Positions 27,453 through 35,023 of a stretch of 64,000 bases of DNA are shown here, in pieces. Each line of letters begins with the position of its first letter. The stretch's first letter is position 1. Source of the stretch: Mycobacterium sp. SM1. GTDB taxonomy: Bacteria > Actinomycetota > Actinomycetes > Mycobacteriales > Mycobacteriaceae. The stretch spans positions 1,860,001 to 1,924,000 of the forward strand of contig NZ_JAFLNH010000001.1 of the NCBI RefSeq assembly GCF_018361265.1, read 5' to 3'. A program made the translations under genes and the position numbers. A model generated the notes under the pieces. It saw only the letters and a list, made by a program, of their open reading frames with translations, ran no database searches and was not told where the DNA came from.

Positions 27453-27483
27453 ACGGTAAGGATTGCCCCAGGGGCAAGGTCAA
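27453..27483 (-). promoter_or_regulatory. MerR-type promoter A (toward the merR-family gene)
   Basis: On the minus strand the -35 TTGACC (27483-27478) and -10 TACCGT (27458-27453) are separated by 19 bp, the abnormal spacing of MerR-activated promoters. The spacer starts TTGCCCCTGGGGCAA, a perfect dyad. Two almost identical sites occur at 30295-30325 and 30517-30547. Confidence 0.85.
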
Positions 27484-27606
27484 CGATACGCGGCAAGTGG
27501 CCGCGCAAAAAGAGCAATCCCACGCCTAGCGGTGTCGGCGCCGCGGCGTTGTGCAACCTCCCAGGCGATCCCGTGGGCCTGAGCCATGGCGTCGCAGAAT
27601 GTTTTG

Positions 27607-27981
27607 CTACCGGCGATAGCAGTGTTGCCCAAATACCCCGGCTGGCCAGCACATAGCCCGCGTGCGAGGTGGACTTGGCGCATTGGCCGAATCGTCGACC
27701 ACCGGTGGGCAGGGGCTTGTTGAGTCGGCGACGCATGGCGGGCCACCTGGGTGGGCTTGTCCCACCAGGTCGACACCGCTAATGACGCTAGCTGTAACCG
27801 TATCGAGATGCGTGGAAAGTTCCGGTGGGAGCAACGGAGATCGGAATGCCAGTGCAATGCTGGACGAACGCGTTGTCGTCGCACCGTTCGGCGACAGATC
27901 GCAGCCGCCGAACCCGACTCCTAAGACGAGGATAGCTGCACCACCGGACAGCGCGATTGCCTTCTTGGCGTGAGATTTCAT
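27607..27981 (-). CDS. Small putative lipoprotein with paired cysteines
   Basis: The 124-residue protein starts at ATG 27981 behind AGGAGGAG. The N-terminus is a lipoprotein signal (KKAIALSGGAAILVLGVG then FGGC, Cys27 as lipid attachment). The rest is Pro/Ser/Thr-rich with four more cysteines (PPCVAD, SPCPP, AMCW, QHCYRR) and no domain I recognise. It is transcribed toward the MerR-family gene. The MerR-type promoter B at 30295 points at it, but a group II intron now separates them. A role in envelope metal binding is inference from context and cysteines only. Confidence 0.65.
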   Translation of the reverse strand: MKSHAKKAIALSGGAAILVLGVGFGGCDLSPNGATTTRSSSIALAFRSPLLPPELSTHLDTVTASVISGVDLVGQAHPGGPPCVADSTSPCPPVVDDSANAPSPPRTRAMCWPAGVFGQHCYRR

Positions 27982-28562
27982 CGGGCTCCTCCTGTGCGTC
28001 CAGTAGTGAAAGGTGGTTGATCATGTAAATGGTTGGCGGCTGATTCGTAAGCTCGTCGTCGCTTGCCGGTGAAAGTCCGGTCCGGGTAGCTGTCAGGAGG
28101 CCCGGTAGCAGGCTGGCGGTGTCGTCTGGAAACGGGCGGGGTCGAAGCCCAGCGTCGAACGCCCCGGTTATCGGGGTGTGCAACCGAACGGTCCGTAACG
28201 TGAAGTGAAGCCTGCCGCGTCGTTAAGCGGTCAGGGAGTGCCGAGCCCGGAGGAGAAGGGCGAAGGCCATGGAAGCGGTGAAGATCCTGGAAGTGCAGCC
28301 GTGAAGGACTCCCCGGCGTAAGGGGCTCGGAACGTTCGGATAGTGGTGACGGGAACTGGAGAGGCCCTCCCCGGCCCAACCGACTGCGTAGAGCGGTTGG
28401 AGCGCGGCGACCTATAACCGGCGACGAGCCGGGAAGTGGAAGCCAGCCGGGGGGGCGTCGGAGGTGGTCGTAGTACCGGTTGAGCCGAGCGGACAACACA
28501 ACCGCCGGTGAGGGAAGGGCCACTGCTTCGTCGATGCGTGTGGGTGACTGTGGAGGTGCCCG

Positions 28563-29960
28563 GTGAGTGCCGTTTCGGCTAGTCCCGCCGACAGCGGAAC
28601 TGTTGTCGCTGACAAGGTTCCGTTGGACAAGGTGCGTGCCCTGCAACACACGCTGTACCGGACGGCCAAGGCCGATCCCGGGCGACGGTTTCATGCGTTG
28701 TGGGACAAAATCTTGCGCAGAGATGTCCTGTGGCGCGGCTGGGTCGCGGTGCGCACCAACAACGGCGCACCGGGCATTGACCGGACCACCTTGGACTGGA
28801 TCGAAAAGGAGTACGGCATCGACCGGCTCCTTGATGAACTGCTCTCCGAACTGCGGGATGGGTCGTATCGGCCGCTTCCGGCGCGGCGGGTCTATATCCC
28901 CAAGCCGGGAACGACCGAGCAGCGGCCGCTGTCGATTCCTGCTGTGCGTGACCGCATCGTGCAGGCCGCCACCAAGATCGTGCTCGAGCCGATCTTCGAA
29001 GCGGGTTTTGCCCCGTGCGGTTTCGGGTTTCGCCCGAAGCGGGGTCAGCACGATGCCCTGCAGGTGCTCGTCGACGAGAACTTTCGGGGCAGGCGGTGGG
29101 TGGTGGAGACCGATATCGCCGATTGTTTTTCGGTGATACCGCATGACCGGTTGATGGCAGCGGTCGAGGAACGGGTGTGCGACCAGTCGGCGCTTAAGCT
29201 GCTGCGCGCGATGCTGCGTGCGGGAGTGATGGAATCCGGCGTCGTCCGTCATCCAGACACCGGAACCCCGCAAGGTGCTGTGATCAGCCCCTTGCTGTGC
29301 AACGTGTACCTGCACCGGCTCGACCGGTCCTGGGACACCCGCGCTTTCGGGGTGCTGGTGCGCTTCGCCGACGATCTGCTGGTGATGCGCGAATCCGAAC
29401 AGCAAGCCCACGCCGCGCTCGCGCGGCTGCGGGCGCTGCTGGCCGAGTTGGGCTTGGTGCCCAAGGAGGCCAAGACCCGCATCGTCGAATTGGTGGTGGG
29501 CGGAGAAGGTTTCGACTTTCTCGGCTTTCATCATCGGATGGTGCGCTCGCGGGGTGTGCACGGCAGACGTGGTGTGGCGTTCTTGGCCCGCTGGCCCAGT
29601 GATCGGGCGATGCACCGTGCACGCGATCGGATCAGGCAGTTGACGATCCGGTCTCGGCTGCTGCTGCCGGTCGAGGTGGTGGTGGAGGACCTGAACAGGT
29701 TCCTGCGTGGCTGGGCGAACTATTTTCGCTACGGCCACTCCGCGATCCGCTTCCACAAGATCCAGCAGCACGCCCAAGACCGGTTGGCGCTGTTTATCGG
29801 TAGGCAGCACAAGCGCGGGCGCGGCTTTGGCCTGTCCGTGCTTGCCTACCAGTCCACCGATTACTGCGGGTTGTACAGCCTGAACGGAACCGTCATCGCA
29901 CCCAGGGCTAACAAGCCCTGGCGGGAGAAACCGAATGCCGGCGGTGAACGGCGTCGGTGA
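28563..29960 (+). CDS. ltrA: Group II intron reverse transcriptase/maturase
   Basis: The 465-residue protein has the RT domain (GAPGIDRTTLDWI, RRVYIPKPGTTEQRPLSIPAVRDRIVQAA in family form, the PQGAVISPLLCNVYLHRLD block and the catalytic FADD in VRFADDLLVM). The maturase X domain follows (FLRGWANYFRYG). It copies the intron RNA at new sites and helps splicing. FADD instead of YADD is common in one intron lineage. GTG 28563 follows GGAGG at 28552-28556. The stop TGA overlaps domain V of the intron RNA. No endonuclease domain is visible at the C-terminus. All RT blocks look intact, so it may be active. Confidence 0.95.
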   Translation: MSAVSASPADSGTVVADKVPLDKVRALQHTLYRTAKADPGRRFHALWDKILRRDVLWRGWVAVRTNNGAPGIDRTTLDWIEKEYGIDRLLDELLSELRDGSYRPLPARRVYIPKPGTTEQRPLSIPAVRDRIVQAATKIVLEPIFEAGFAPCGFGFRPKRGQHDALQVLVDENFRGRRWVVETDIADCFSVIPHDRLMAAVEERVCDQSALKLLRAMLRAGVMESGVVRHPDTGTPQGAVISPLLCNVYLHRLDRSWDTRAFGVLVRFADDLLVMRESEQQAHAALARLRALLAELGLVPKEAKTRIVELVVGGEGFDFLGFHHRMVRSRGVHGRRGVAFLARWPSDRAMHRARDRIRQLTIRSRLLLPVEVVVEDLNRFLRGWANYFRYGHSAIRFHKIQQHAQDRLALFIGRQHKRGRGFGLSVLAYQSTDYCGLYSLNGTVIAPRANKPWREKPNAGGERRR

Positions 29961-29992
29961 GCCGTGTGCGGGAGAACCGCATGCACGGTTCG
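29959..29992 (+). ncRNA. Group II intron domain V
   Basis: A 34-nt hairpin begins GAGCCGTGTGCGGGAG and closes with CACGGTTCG, with the AGC catalytic triad in the lower stem and a two-nucleotide bulge pattern. This is the signature of group II domain V. It starts within the stop codon of the RT gene. Confidence 0.9.
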
Positions 29993-30097
29993 AGGTGGCG
30001 GGAGCTGGAGCGGCACCGACCTGACCAGGGGCACCAGGGGACGGACAACCGACCGGGAAACCGGCGGCACCAAGGCCCTGGGTCCTACCGCCAGTGC

Positions 30098-30243
30098 TCA
30101 TTGCTTCTCCAGCTCCCGACCCAACTCTCTGTGGTGAGAACGCCCGTCAAGGTGAATCCTGGTGTTGATGGTTGTTGGCCTTGGGTGCGCCGCATAGCCA
30201 CCATCTGGGAAACCTGAGCCAATGAGGTTGCTGCTCAGCTCAT
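30098..30243 (-). pseudogene. Small ORF downstream of promoter B, start out of frame
   Basis: An excellent AGGAGG (30254-30249) stands five bases before ATG 30243, but that frame stops after two codons (ATG AGC TGA). The neighbouring frame reads LSSNLIGSGFPDGGY, then a basic part, and ends RELGRELEKQ at 30098. This looks like a protein of about 48 residues whose start was put out of frame by a one-base change. It may instead be a very short leader. I recognise no family. Confidence 0.4.
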
Positions 30244-30294
30244 GTTCGCCTCCTTTGCCTGAATGCGGTGGAGGCATCACCGCCGGTGACTCCA

Positions 30295-30325
30295 ACGTTA
30301 GGGATTGCCTCGGGGGCAAGGTCAA
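30295..30325 (-). promoter_or_regulatory. MerR-type promoter B (toward the small ORF and lipoprotein)
   Basis: On the minus strand, TTGACC (30325-30320) and TAACGT (30300-30295) are 19 bp apart. The spacer starts TTGCCCCCGAGGCAA, a near-perfect dyad, and the flank CCGGTGACTCCAACG is shared with site A. It should be controlled by the MerR-family protein at 26819. Confidence 0.83.
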
Positions 30326-30516
30326 GACGCAGTGCCGTAATTTTTTGCCGCCCACCGCTCGCGGGGCACCGGCTGTTGGTCCAGCCTCCATTAAATTGCG
30401 TAAGTAATTGCATGCCAAGGCGTTTAGGCAGAAGCGCCAGTGCTTCGAACAATCAGGTCCGGTTAGGATCCTGCGAACGCGATGAATCCATCCACCGCAC
30501 CGGTGTCGCCTAGCCC

Positions 30517-30547
30517 TTGACCTTGCCCCAGGGGCAACCAATACCTT
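30517..30547 (+). promoter_or_regulatory. MerR-type promoter C (toward DUF1490 and the P-type ATPase)
   Basis: TTGACC (30517-30522) and TACCTT (30542-30547) are 19 bp apart with the spacer dyad TTGCCCCAGGGGCAA. It lies 94 bp upstream of the DUF1490 start and points at the ATPase operon. Confidence 0.85.
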
Positions 30548-30640
30548 GGGGTTGCCCGTCGGCTAACGCGTCGCGCGACACGCGCGCCTCCCAGAGCGTG
30601 AGCCAATGAGGGGCAACGATTTGTGAAGGGAGCGCTCGAG

Positions 30641-30949
30641 ATGGCGTTGCATCCATTCGTGGTGAAAGCGGCGCCCCACGTGTTGACGTTTGCGGCGTAT
30701 GAGGTCGCACACAGGGTGGTGGCAATAGCTCCGTGGCGGGAGGCAACGGTTTCCGCGATGGCCTGTGGTGTCCGCGGCGTCCGTAAGGCTGAGGATCAGG
30801 CCGAGCGGGTCCGACTGACGGCCGCCGACATGCTCGCCGAAGCGGTAGAGCGCAGCGGGAAGGAGGCGGCACCATCGGCGGCGGCAGACGCGGAAGTGCC
30901 ATCCCGGCGGCGGACTGCGAAGACCAGCACTGCTGATGCTGACCATTGA
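30641..30949 (+). CDS. DUF1490 family small protein
   Basis: The 102-residue protein has a hydrophobic N-terminal helix ([23 protein letters not shown] in family form), the [19 protein letters not shown] block, and a charged tail. DUF1490 proteins are encoded next to P1B-type metal ATPases in mycobacteria (for example beside ctpV) and are thought to act with them at the membrane; their role is not known. I prefer ATG 30641, nine bases after AAGGGAG, over the GTG at 30623. The 3' end overlaps the ATPase gene by 14 bp. Confidence 0.85.
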   Translation: MALHPFVVKAAPHVLTFAAYEVAHRVVAIAPWREATVSAMACGVRGVRKAEDQAERVRLTAADMLAEAVERSGKEAAPSAAADAEVPSRRRTAKTSTADADH

Positions 30950-33329
30950 TGCTCAGCGGGCTGTAGGCCTGGCCGTTACATCTGACGCGGCGGGACGGAT
31001 GCGTGTGCATACCAAAGGTTTTCGTATCGACAGGGGCCGGGCGGTCGCGATCGAGGAGATGGTCGGCAAGCTGCCCGGTGTGCGCGCCGTGAGTGTCTAT
31101 CCCCGGACGGCATCCGTCGTGATCCGGTATTTGCCCGAGCACCGCGATTCCGCTGCTGTCTTGTCGGCGATCACGGAGGCGGTGCACAGCCCCGCCGTTT
31201 TAGCGCCTCTCCGTGTCCCGCGCTCAGCCGATACCGGCAACGGCGGCATGGTGGGGAAAGTCGTCGGCGGGATCGGTCGGCTGCTGTTGGGTTTGGGCGG
31301 TGACGTGCTGGAAGATCCGCCGGAGATCCAGAGGCTGAGGAGGGCGCTAGAAGGTATTGGCTATCACGTTGAGCCGCTAAGCACGAGGCAACTGTCGCCC
31401 CGCGATGAGGCCAAGCGCGGGATTCGGGCCTGGTTACGGCGCGTGTGGTTGGCATTCCCGTTGGGAGTGGCGGTGATGGCGGCGCCGATGTTCTTCGGCG
31501 CTTACCCGTGGGCGGGGTGGTTAGCCTTTGCCGCGACGGTGCCCGTGCAGTTCATATCCGGGTGGCCGTTCCTGTTGGGGGCGGCACAACAGGCGCGGGA
31601 GAAGACCGCGAACATGGACACGCTGATCGCGCTGGGCACCCTGACCGCGTTTGCCTACTCCGTCTATCAGCTGTTCGTTGGCGGGCCGCTGTTCTTCGAT
31701 ACCGCAGCATTGATTATTGCGTTCGTGGTGCTGGGCCGCTATTTCGAGGCCAGAGCTCACGGCAAGACGCGAGAGGCCATTAGCAAGCTGCTGGAGATGG
31801 GCGCCAAGGAAGCCTGCCTGCTGGTCGACGACCAGGAGCTCCTCGTGCCGGTTGATCAGGTGCAAGTCGGAGACCTGGTGCTGGTGCGGCCAGGGGAGAA
31901 GATCCCGGTCGACGGCGAGGTCATCGACGGGCGAGCCGCCGTCGATGAGTCGATGCTGACCGGCGAGTCCGTCCCGGTCGAGAAAACGGTGGGTGACCAT
32001 GTCGCCGGAGCAACGGTCAACACCGACGGGCTGCTGACCGTGCGCGCTACCGCCGTCGGGGCCGACACCGCGCTAGCGCAGATCGTGCGCCTGGTTGAGC
32101 AGGCACAGGGCGGCAAGGCCCCGATACAGCGGATGGCGGACCGGGTCTCGGCGGTGTTCGTGCCTGCGGTGCTCGGCGTTGCCGTGGCGACGTTTGCCGG
32201 GTGGACGCTGTTGGCCGCCGACCCGGTCGCTGGCATGACCGCGGCGGTGGCGGTGCTGATCATCGCGTGCCCGTGCGCGCTCGGCCTTGCCACCCCCACG
32301 GCGATCATGGTCGGCACCGGCCGCGGCGCCGACCTGGGGATCCTGGTCAAGGGCGGAGAGGTGCTGGAAGCCTCGAAGAAGATCGACACCGTGGTGTTCG
32401 ACAAGACCGGCACCCTCACCCGCGCCCGGATGCGGCTCACCGACGTGATTGCCGACAAGCGCCGGCAGCCTGATCTGGTGCTGCGGATCGCGGCCGCGGT
32501 CGAGGCGGGCTCAGAACACCCGATCGGCGCGGCGATCGTCGCCGCCGCCCGCGCGCGCGGGTTGGAGATTCCGGCCGCTACCGAGTTCGCCAAGCTCGCC
32601 GGCGGTGGAGTGCGGGCCGAGGTCGAGGGCCTGCCCGTGCTGGTCGGGCGGCGCAACCTCATCGAAGAGCACAATGTCGTGTTGCCTGAGCCCCTCGCGA
32701 CGGCGGCCACCGAGCTCGAAGAGCAGGGCCGCACCGCGGTGTTCGTCGGCCGCGGCGGCCAGGTTGTGGGTGTGCTCGCCGTCGCAGACACGATCAAAGA
32801 CGACGCCGTCGACACGGTCCGCAAGCTGCGCGCCATGGGGCTGCAGGTCGCACTGATCACCGGCGACAACGCCCCCACGGCGGCCGCGATCGCCAACCAG
32901 GTCGGCATCGACCGGGTGCTGGCCGAGGTGTTACCCGAAGACAAGGTCACCGCGGTTCGCCGACTCCAAGACGAGGGCCGGGTGGTGGCGATGGTCGGCG
33001 ATGGCGTCAACGACGCCCCTGCCCTGGTGCAGGCCGATCTGGGCATTGCGATCGGTACCGGCACCGACGTGGCCATCGAGGCCTCCGACATCACGCTGAT
33101 GTCCGGCCGCCTCGACGGTGTCGTGCAGGCGATTGAGCTGTCGCGGCAGACCCTGCGCACGATCCATCAGAACCTGGGCTGGGCCTTCGGCTACAACACC
33201 GCCGCCATCCCGCTTGCCGCGCTCGGCGTGCTGAACCCCATCGTCGCGGGTGCGGCGATGGGGTTCTCCTCGGTCAGCGTGGTCGCCAACTCGCTGCGGC
33301 TCCGCCGCATTGGGGCGGCTAGCCGATAG
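30936..33329 (+). CDS. Copper-type P1B-ATPase (CtpV-like)
   Basis: The 797-residue exporter has an N-terminal ferredoxin-like metal domain without the usual CxxC, eight predicted helices, the TGES phosphatase loop and the IACPCALGL metal site. DKTGTLTRA carries the phosphorylated Asp, SEHPIGAAI the HP motif, and GDGVND the hinge. The last two helices carry [14 protein letters not shown] and MGFSSVSV, the signature of the Cu(I) subgroup (P1B-1). It is therefore expected to pump Cu(I), possibly Ag(I), out of the cytoplasm. It shares an operon with DUF1490 behind MerR-type promoter C. Mycobacterial copper pumps are usually under CsoR or RicR, so MerR-type control is unusual. Confidence 0.93.
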   Translation: MLTIDAQRAVGLAVTSDAAGRMRVHTKGFRIDRGRAVAIEEMVGKLPGVRAVSVYPRTASVVIRYLPEHRDSAAVLSAITEAVHSPAVLAPLRVPRSADTGNGGMVGKVVGGIGRLLLGLGGDVLEDPPEIQRLRRALEGIGYHVEPLSTRQLSPRDEAKRGIRAWLRRVWLAFPLGVAVMAAPMFFGAYPWAGWLAFAATVPVQFISGWPFLLGAAQQAREKTANMDTLIALGTLTAFAYSVYQLFVGGPLFFDTAALIIAFVVLGRYFEARAHGKTREAISKLLEMGAKEACLLVDDQELLVPVDQVQVGDLVLVRPGEKIPVDGEVIDGRAAVDESMLTGESVPVEKTVGDHVAGATVNTDGLLTVRATAVGADTALAQIVRLVEQAQGGKAPIQRMADRVSAVFVPAVLGVAVATFAGWTLLAADPVAGMTAAVAVLIIACPCALGLATPTAIMVGTGRGADLGILVKGGEVLEASKKIDTVVFDKTGTLTRARMRLTDVIADKRRQPDLVLRIAAAVEAGSEHPIGAAIVAAARARGLEIPAATEFAKLAGGGVRAEVEGLPVLVGRRNLIEEHNVVLPEPLATAATELEEQGRTAVFVGRGGQVVGVLAVADTIKDDAVDTVRKLRAMGLQVALITGDNAPTAAAIANQVGIDRVLAEVLPEDKVTAVRRLQDEGRVVAMVGDGVNDAPALVQADLGIAIGTGTDVAIEASDITLMSGRLDGVVQAIELSRQTLRTIHQNLGWAFGYNTAAIPLAALGVLNPIVAGAAMGFSSVSVVANSLRLRRIGAASR

Positions 33330-33406
33330 GGGCCGGCGGGGTGGCGGGGCGCATTGCCCGAGGCGCCTTTTCGACGACAGCCACACCCGGGGGTCCGATT
33401 CGGTGG

Positions 33407-33520
33407 ATGGTGCGCGAAACCCTGCTGACCCTCGGCGAGCATCCGGCTGGGCGGGGATGGAGCCGCGCCGACATCACCGCCATGCTCGGCGGCAACTTCT
33501 TCGGCTGGCCCGGCGGGCCT
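33407..33520 (+). pseudogene. Possible C-terminal scrap of a membrane dipeptidase (M19)
   Basis: The frame reads RETLLTLGEHP, then GWSRADITAMLGGNFFGW. This resembles the end of M19 dipeptidases, where a helix precedes LGGNFxR. Only about 35 residues are present, so it is at most a relic. Confidence 0.3.
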
Positions 33521-33538
33521 GGCGCGACCGACCCGTCG

Positions 33539-33967
33539 TCACAGGCTGCCACGCCCGGCCAGCCAGACGCTCGCGAAGCGAAGGTCCGTCCTCGCGGCGA
33601 TGGTGTCGTAGTCGCGGTCGTAGTGCAGCACTCCGACGTCGTGTCGATCCGCCAGCGCGGAGATGATGAGATCGACGGGCGGAAGGCGATGGTGCCCGGC
33701 GCGGGCGAGTTGACGCTGCGCATCGAGGGCGCGCTGCTCGACCTGGGTGTCGATGTGCAGCATCGGCAATGCCGTCAACTCGCTGAGCAGCTCGTCGTGA
33801 TCGGTCGCGCTGCGTGCCAAGTACCCGGCCTCGAGCAGGAAGGGCAGGCAGACGCCGATGAGGCGCTGTTCGAGCGCGTTGGCGATCTCCTGCGCCCGCC
33901 GCTCCTCGAGTGCCGGTGACGCCAGGCGGACGAACGCCGAATTGTCGAGCAGCAGCTCAACGCTCAC
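33539..33967 (-). CDS. vapC: PIN-domain ribonuclease toxin, VapC type
   Basis: The 142-residue protein shows the four acidic positions of PIN nucleases: LLLDNSA, FLLEAGYL, PVDLIISALAD and HYDRDYD. Such toxins cut tRNA or rRNA when freed from the antitoxin. The start GTG 33967 overlaps the antitoxin stop (GTGA), showing coupling. The frame stays open a few codons further upstream, but that is the antitoxin gene. Target cannot be predicted. Confidence 0.9.
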   Translation of the reverse strand: MSVELLLDNSAFVRLASPALEERRAQEIANALEQRLIGVCLPFLLEAGYLARSATDHDELLSELTALPMLHIDTQVEQRALDAQRQLARAGHHRLPPVDLIISALADRHDVGVLHYDRDYDTIAARTDLRFASVWLAGRGSL

Positions 33968-34236
33968 CCGCGCACCCATCCAGTCTGCCGCGCGACTCCT
34001 GCGGCATGCACGTCGACCGGAAGGTTGCGCGAGCGTACTCGGTCAGCCAGCCGGCGCCGAAGCCTGGCAGCGCCATCACGCTCGGCGCGGATTGCCGCGA
34101 TCTTTGCAGCGGCGCCAAGGACGACAAGCTCGCCGAGATCGACGCGATCGGTGCCGAGCTCGCGGCGCAATTCATCCAGGGCCGCCTCCACGGGTGGTGT
34201 CTCGGTGATCGCATGTCGGCGACGTGCTGTAGGCAC
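33964..34236 (-). CDS. vapB: VapB-type antitoxin
   Basis: The 90-residue protein precedes vapC and overlaps it by four bases. It has an N-terminal part rich in Arg and Leu (ALDELRREL, DLGELVVLGAAAKIAAIRAER) suited to DNA binding and a flexible C-terminus that would cover the toxin. I assign it mainly by position. GTG 34236 is chosen because TACACT stands exactly six bases upstream on the same strand (34248-34243), giving a leaderless mRNA. Confidence 0.75.
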   Translation of the reverse strand: MPTARRRHAITETPPVEAALDELRRELGTDRVDLGELVVLGAAAKIAAIRAERDGAARLRRRLADRVRSRNLPVDVHAAGVARQTGWVRG

Positions 34237-34242
34237 AAAGTC

Positions 34243-34248
34243 AGTGTA
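34243..34248 (-). promoter_or_regulatory. -10 element for leaderless vapBC transcript
   Basis: TACACT on the minus strand, six bases before GTG 34236, matches the mycobacterial -10 and the spacing seen for leaderless genes. CACCGGTG just upstream is a palindrome and could be the VapB operator. Confidence 0.55.
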
Positions 34249-34305
34249 ACACCGGTGCGACACCGGGCCGCGTCACCGGATGGAGTGCGCTCCCCGGTCG
34301 ACACG

Positions 34306-34341
34306 TAAATGAGGTTCAGACACTAAATGAGGTTCAGACAC
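34306..34341. repeat. 18-bp direct repeat, two adjacent copies
   Basis: TAAATGAGGTTCAGACAC is repeated exactly at 34306-34323 and 34324-34341. It lies in non-coding DNA between vapB and a dead toxin gene. It may be a scar of a mobile element or a short tandem duplication. Confidence 0.85.
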
Positions 34342-34471
34342 GTGGAATCCTCAGGTAGTCGCGCAGTAGGAGTCGATACACACTGTCCTAGAGGGATTTT
34401 CGCGCAATTGGGCAATGGAGCCCAGACACGCAAATATCTTGGATTGGCGACACGGGAAGGAACCGCCATGA

Positions 34472-34738
34472 CCAGCGACCGCCGAGGATACCGGTAAGCC
34501 ACCGAAGCCGAGCTGGCCGACGAACGGTGCCCGCATCGACGCCGCCTACGCAGACCGCTGGCCGCCCGCCGCGGCGTGCTACTCGCACCTGGCCACGTCA
34601 GCGCACCACGGGGTCGGCATGGAGCAGTGGCAGCACGAGGTCACCAGCGGCGGGCGAATCTGGTATCTCGTCGACACCGACAACCGCACCCTGGGGCTGC
34701 GCCACGCCGGTGCTGTTCACCCGAAGGACACAAAGTAA
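34472..34738 (+). pseudogene. ParE/HigB-like toxin gene without a start
   Basis: The frame ends TSGGRIWYLVDTDNRTLGL and then HAGAVHPKDTK. This matches the C-terminal half of a family of small actinobacterial toxins related to RelE/ParE (GRIWYLVD ... GHPK). The only ATG (34468) is in another frame that stops after nine codons, and no in-frame start is available. No antitoxin gene is next to it. It looks like a frameshifted relic. Confidence 0.5.
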
Positions 34739-34890
34739 GCGGCCGGCAGCCGTTGTCGGTGGTGGTGCACACCGAGATGATACGAGCCGCATGGCGGGGG
34801 TGATTCTTGGTCGCGGGATAGGTGTGCGAGCCAACCGCTGGGCAAAGCAAGGGAACAAACCGCCAAGGTTCACCGTTAACCGATCGAGAA

Positions 34891-34911
34891 CTTGAGTGAA
34901 CCTAACTCAAC
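34891..34911. promoter_or_regulatory. HAIR operator upstream of dnaK (HspR site)
   Basis: CTTGAGT at 34891-34897, seven bases, then ACTCAAC at 34905-34911 is the HspR-associated inverted repeat. HspR, encoded at 38813, would bind here with DnaK as corepressor. A GTTGA half-site follows at 34917-34921. Confidence 0.9.
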
Positions 34912-34944
34912 CCTGAGTTGACAGACCGTGACGGGGGGAGCAGG

Positions 34945-34965
34945 CTTGAGCGCGGTTCACTCAGC
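34945..34965. promoter_or_regulatory. Second, weaker HAIR-like site upstream of dnaK
   Basis: CTTGAGC, seven bases, ACTCAGC at 34945-34965 has the HAIR spacing with one changed base per arm. It is followed by three 10-bp near repeats of the form AAGCGTAGG (34971-35000) of unknown meaning. Confidence 0.6.
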
Positions 34966-35023
34966 ATAGGAAAGCGTAGGCAAGCGTAGGTAAGACCGAA
35001 GCTCGACTCAGGGAGGATCCATT

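Larger units (their letters stand above)
28020..30110 (+). mobile_element. Group II intron (approximate limits)
   Basis: It contains an intron-encoded reverse transcriptase/maturase followed immediately by a canonical domain V. Upstream lies about 540 bp of structured non-coding DNA (28020-28560) expected for domains I-IV. The domain VI region runs to about 30100. I cannot fix the exact splice junctions by eye; the right exon resumes near 30098 and the left exon before about 28020. It is inserted antisense to the lipoprotein gene, between that gene and its likely promoter. Confidence 0.8.

Noticed and set aside
27978..30101. A 707-codon open frame on the minus strand
   Set aside because: It is the antisense of the group II intron and its reverse transcriptase; the protein pattern is Pro/Arg/His-rich shadow and the RT frame on the plus strand has all family motifs.
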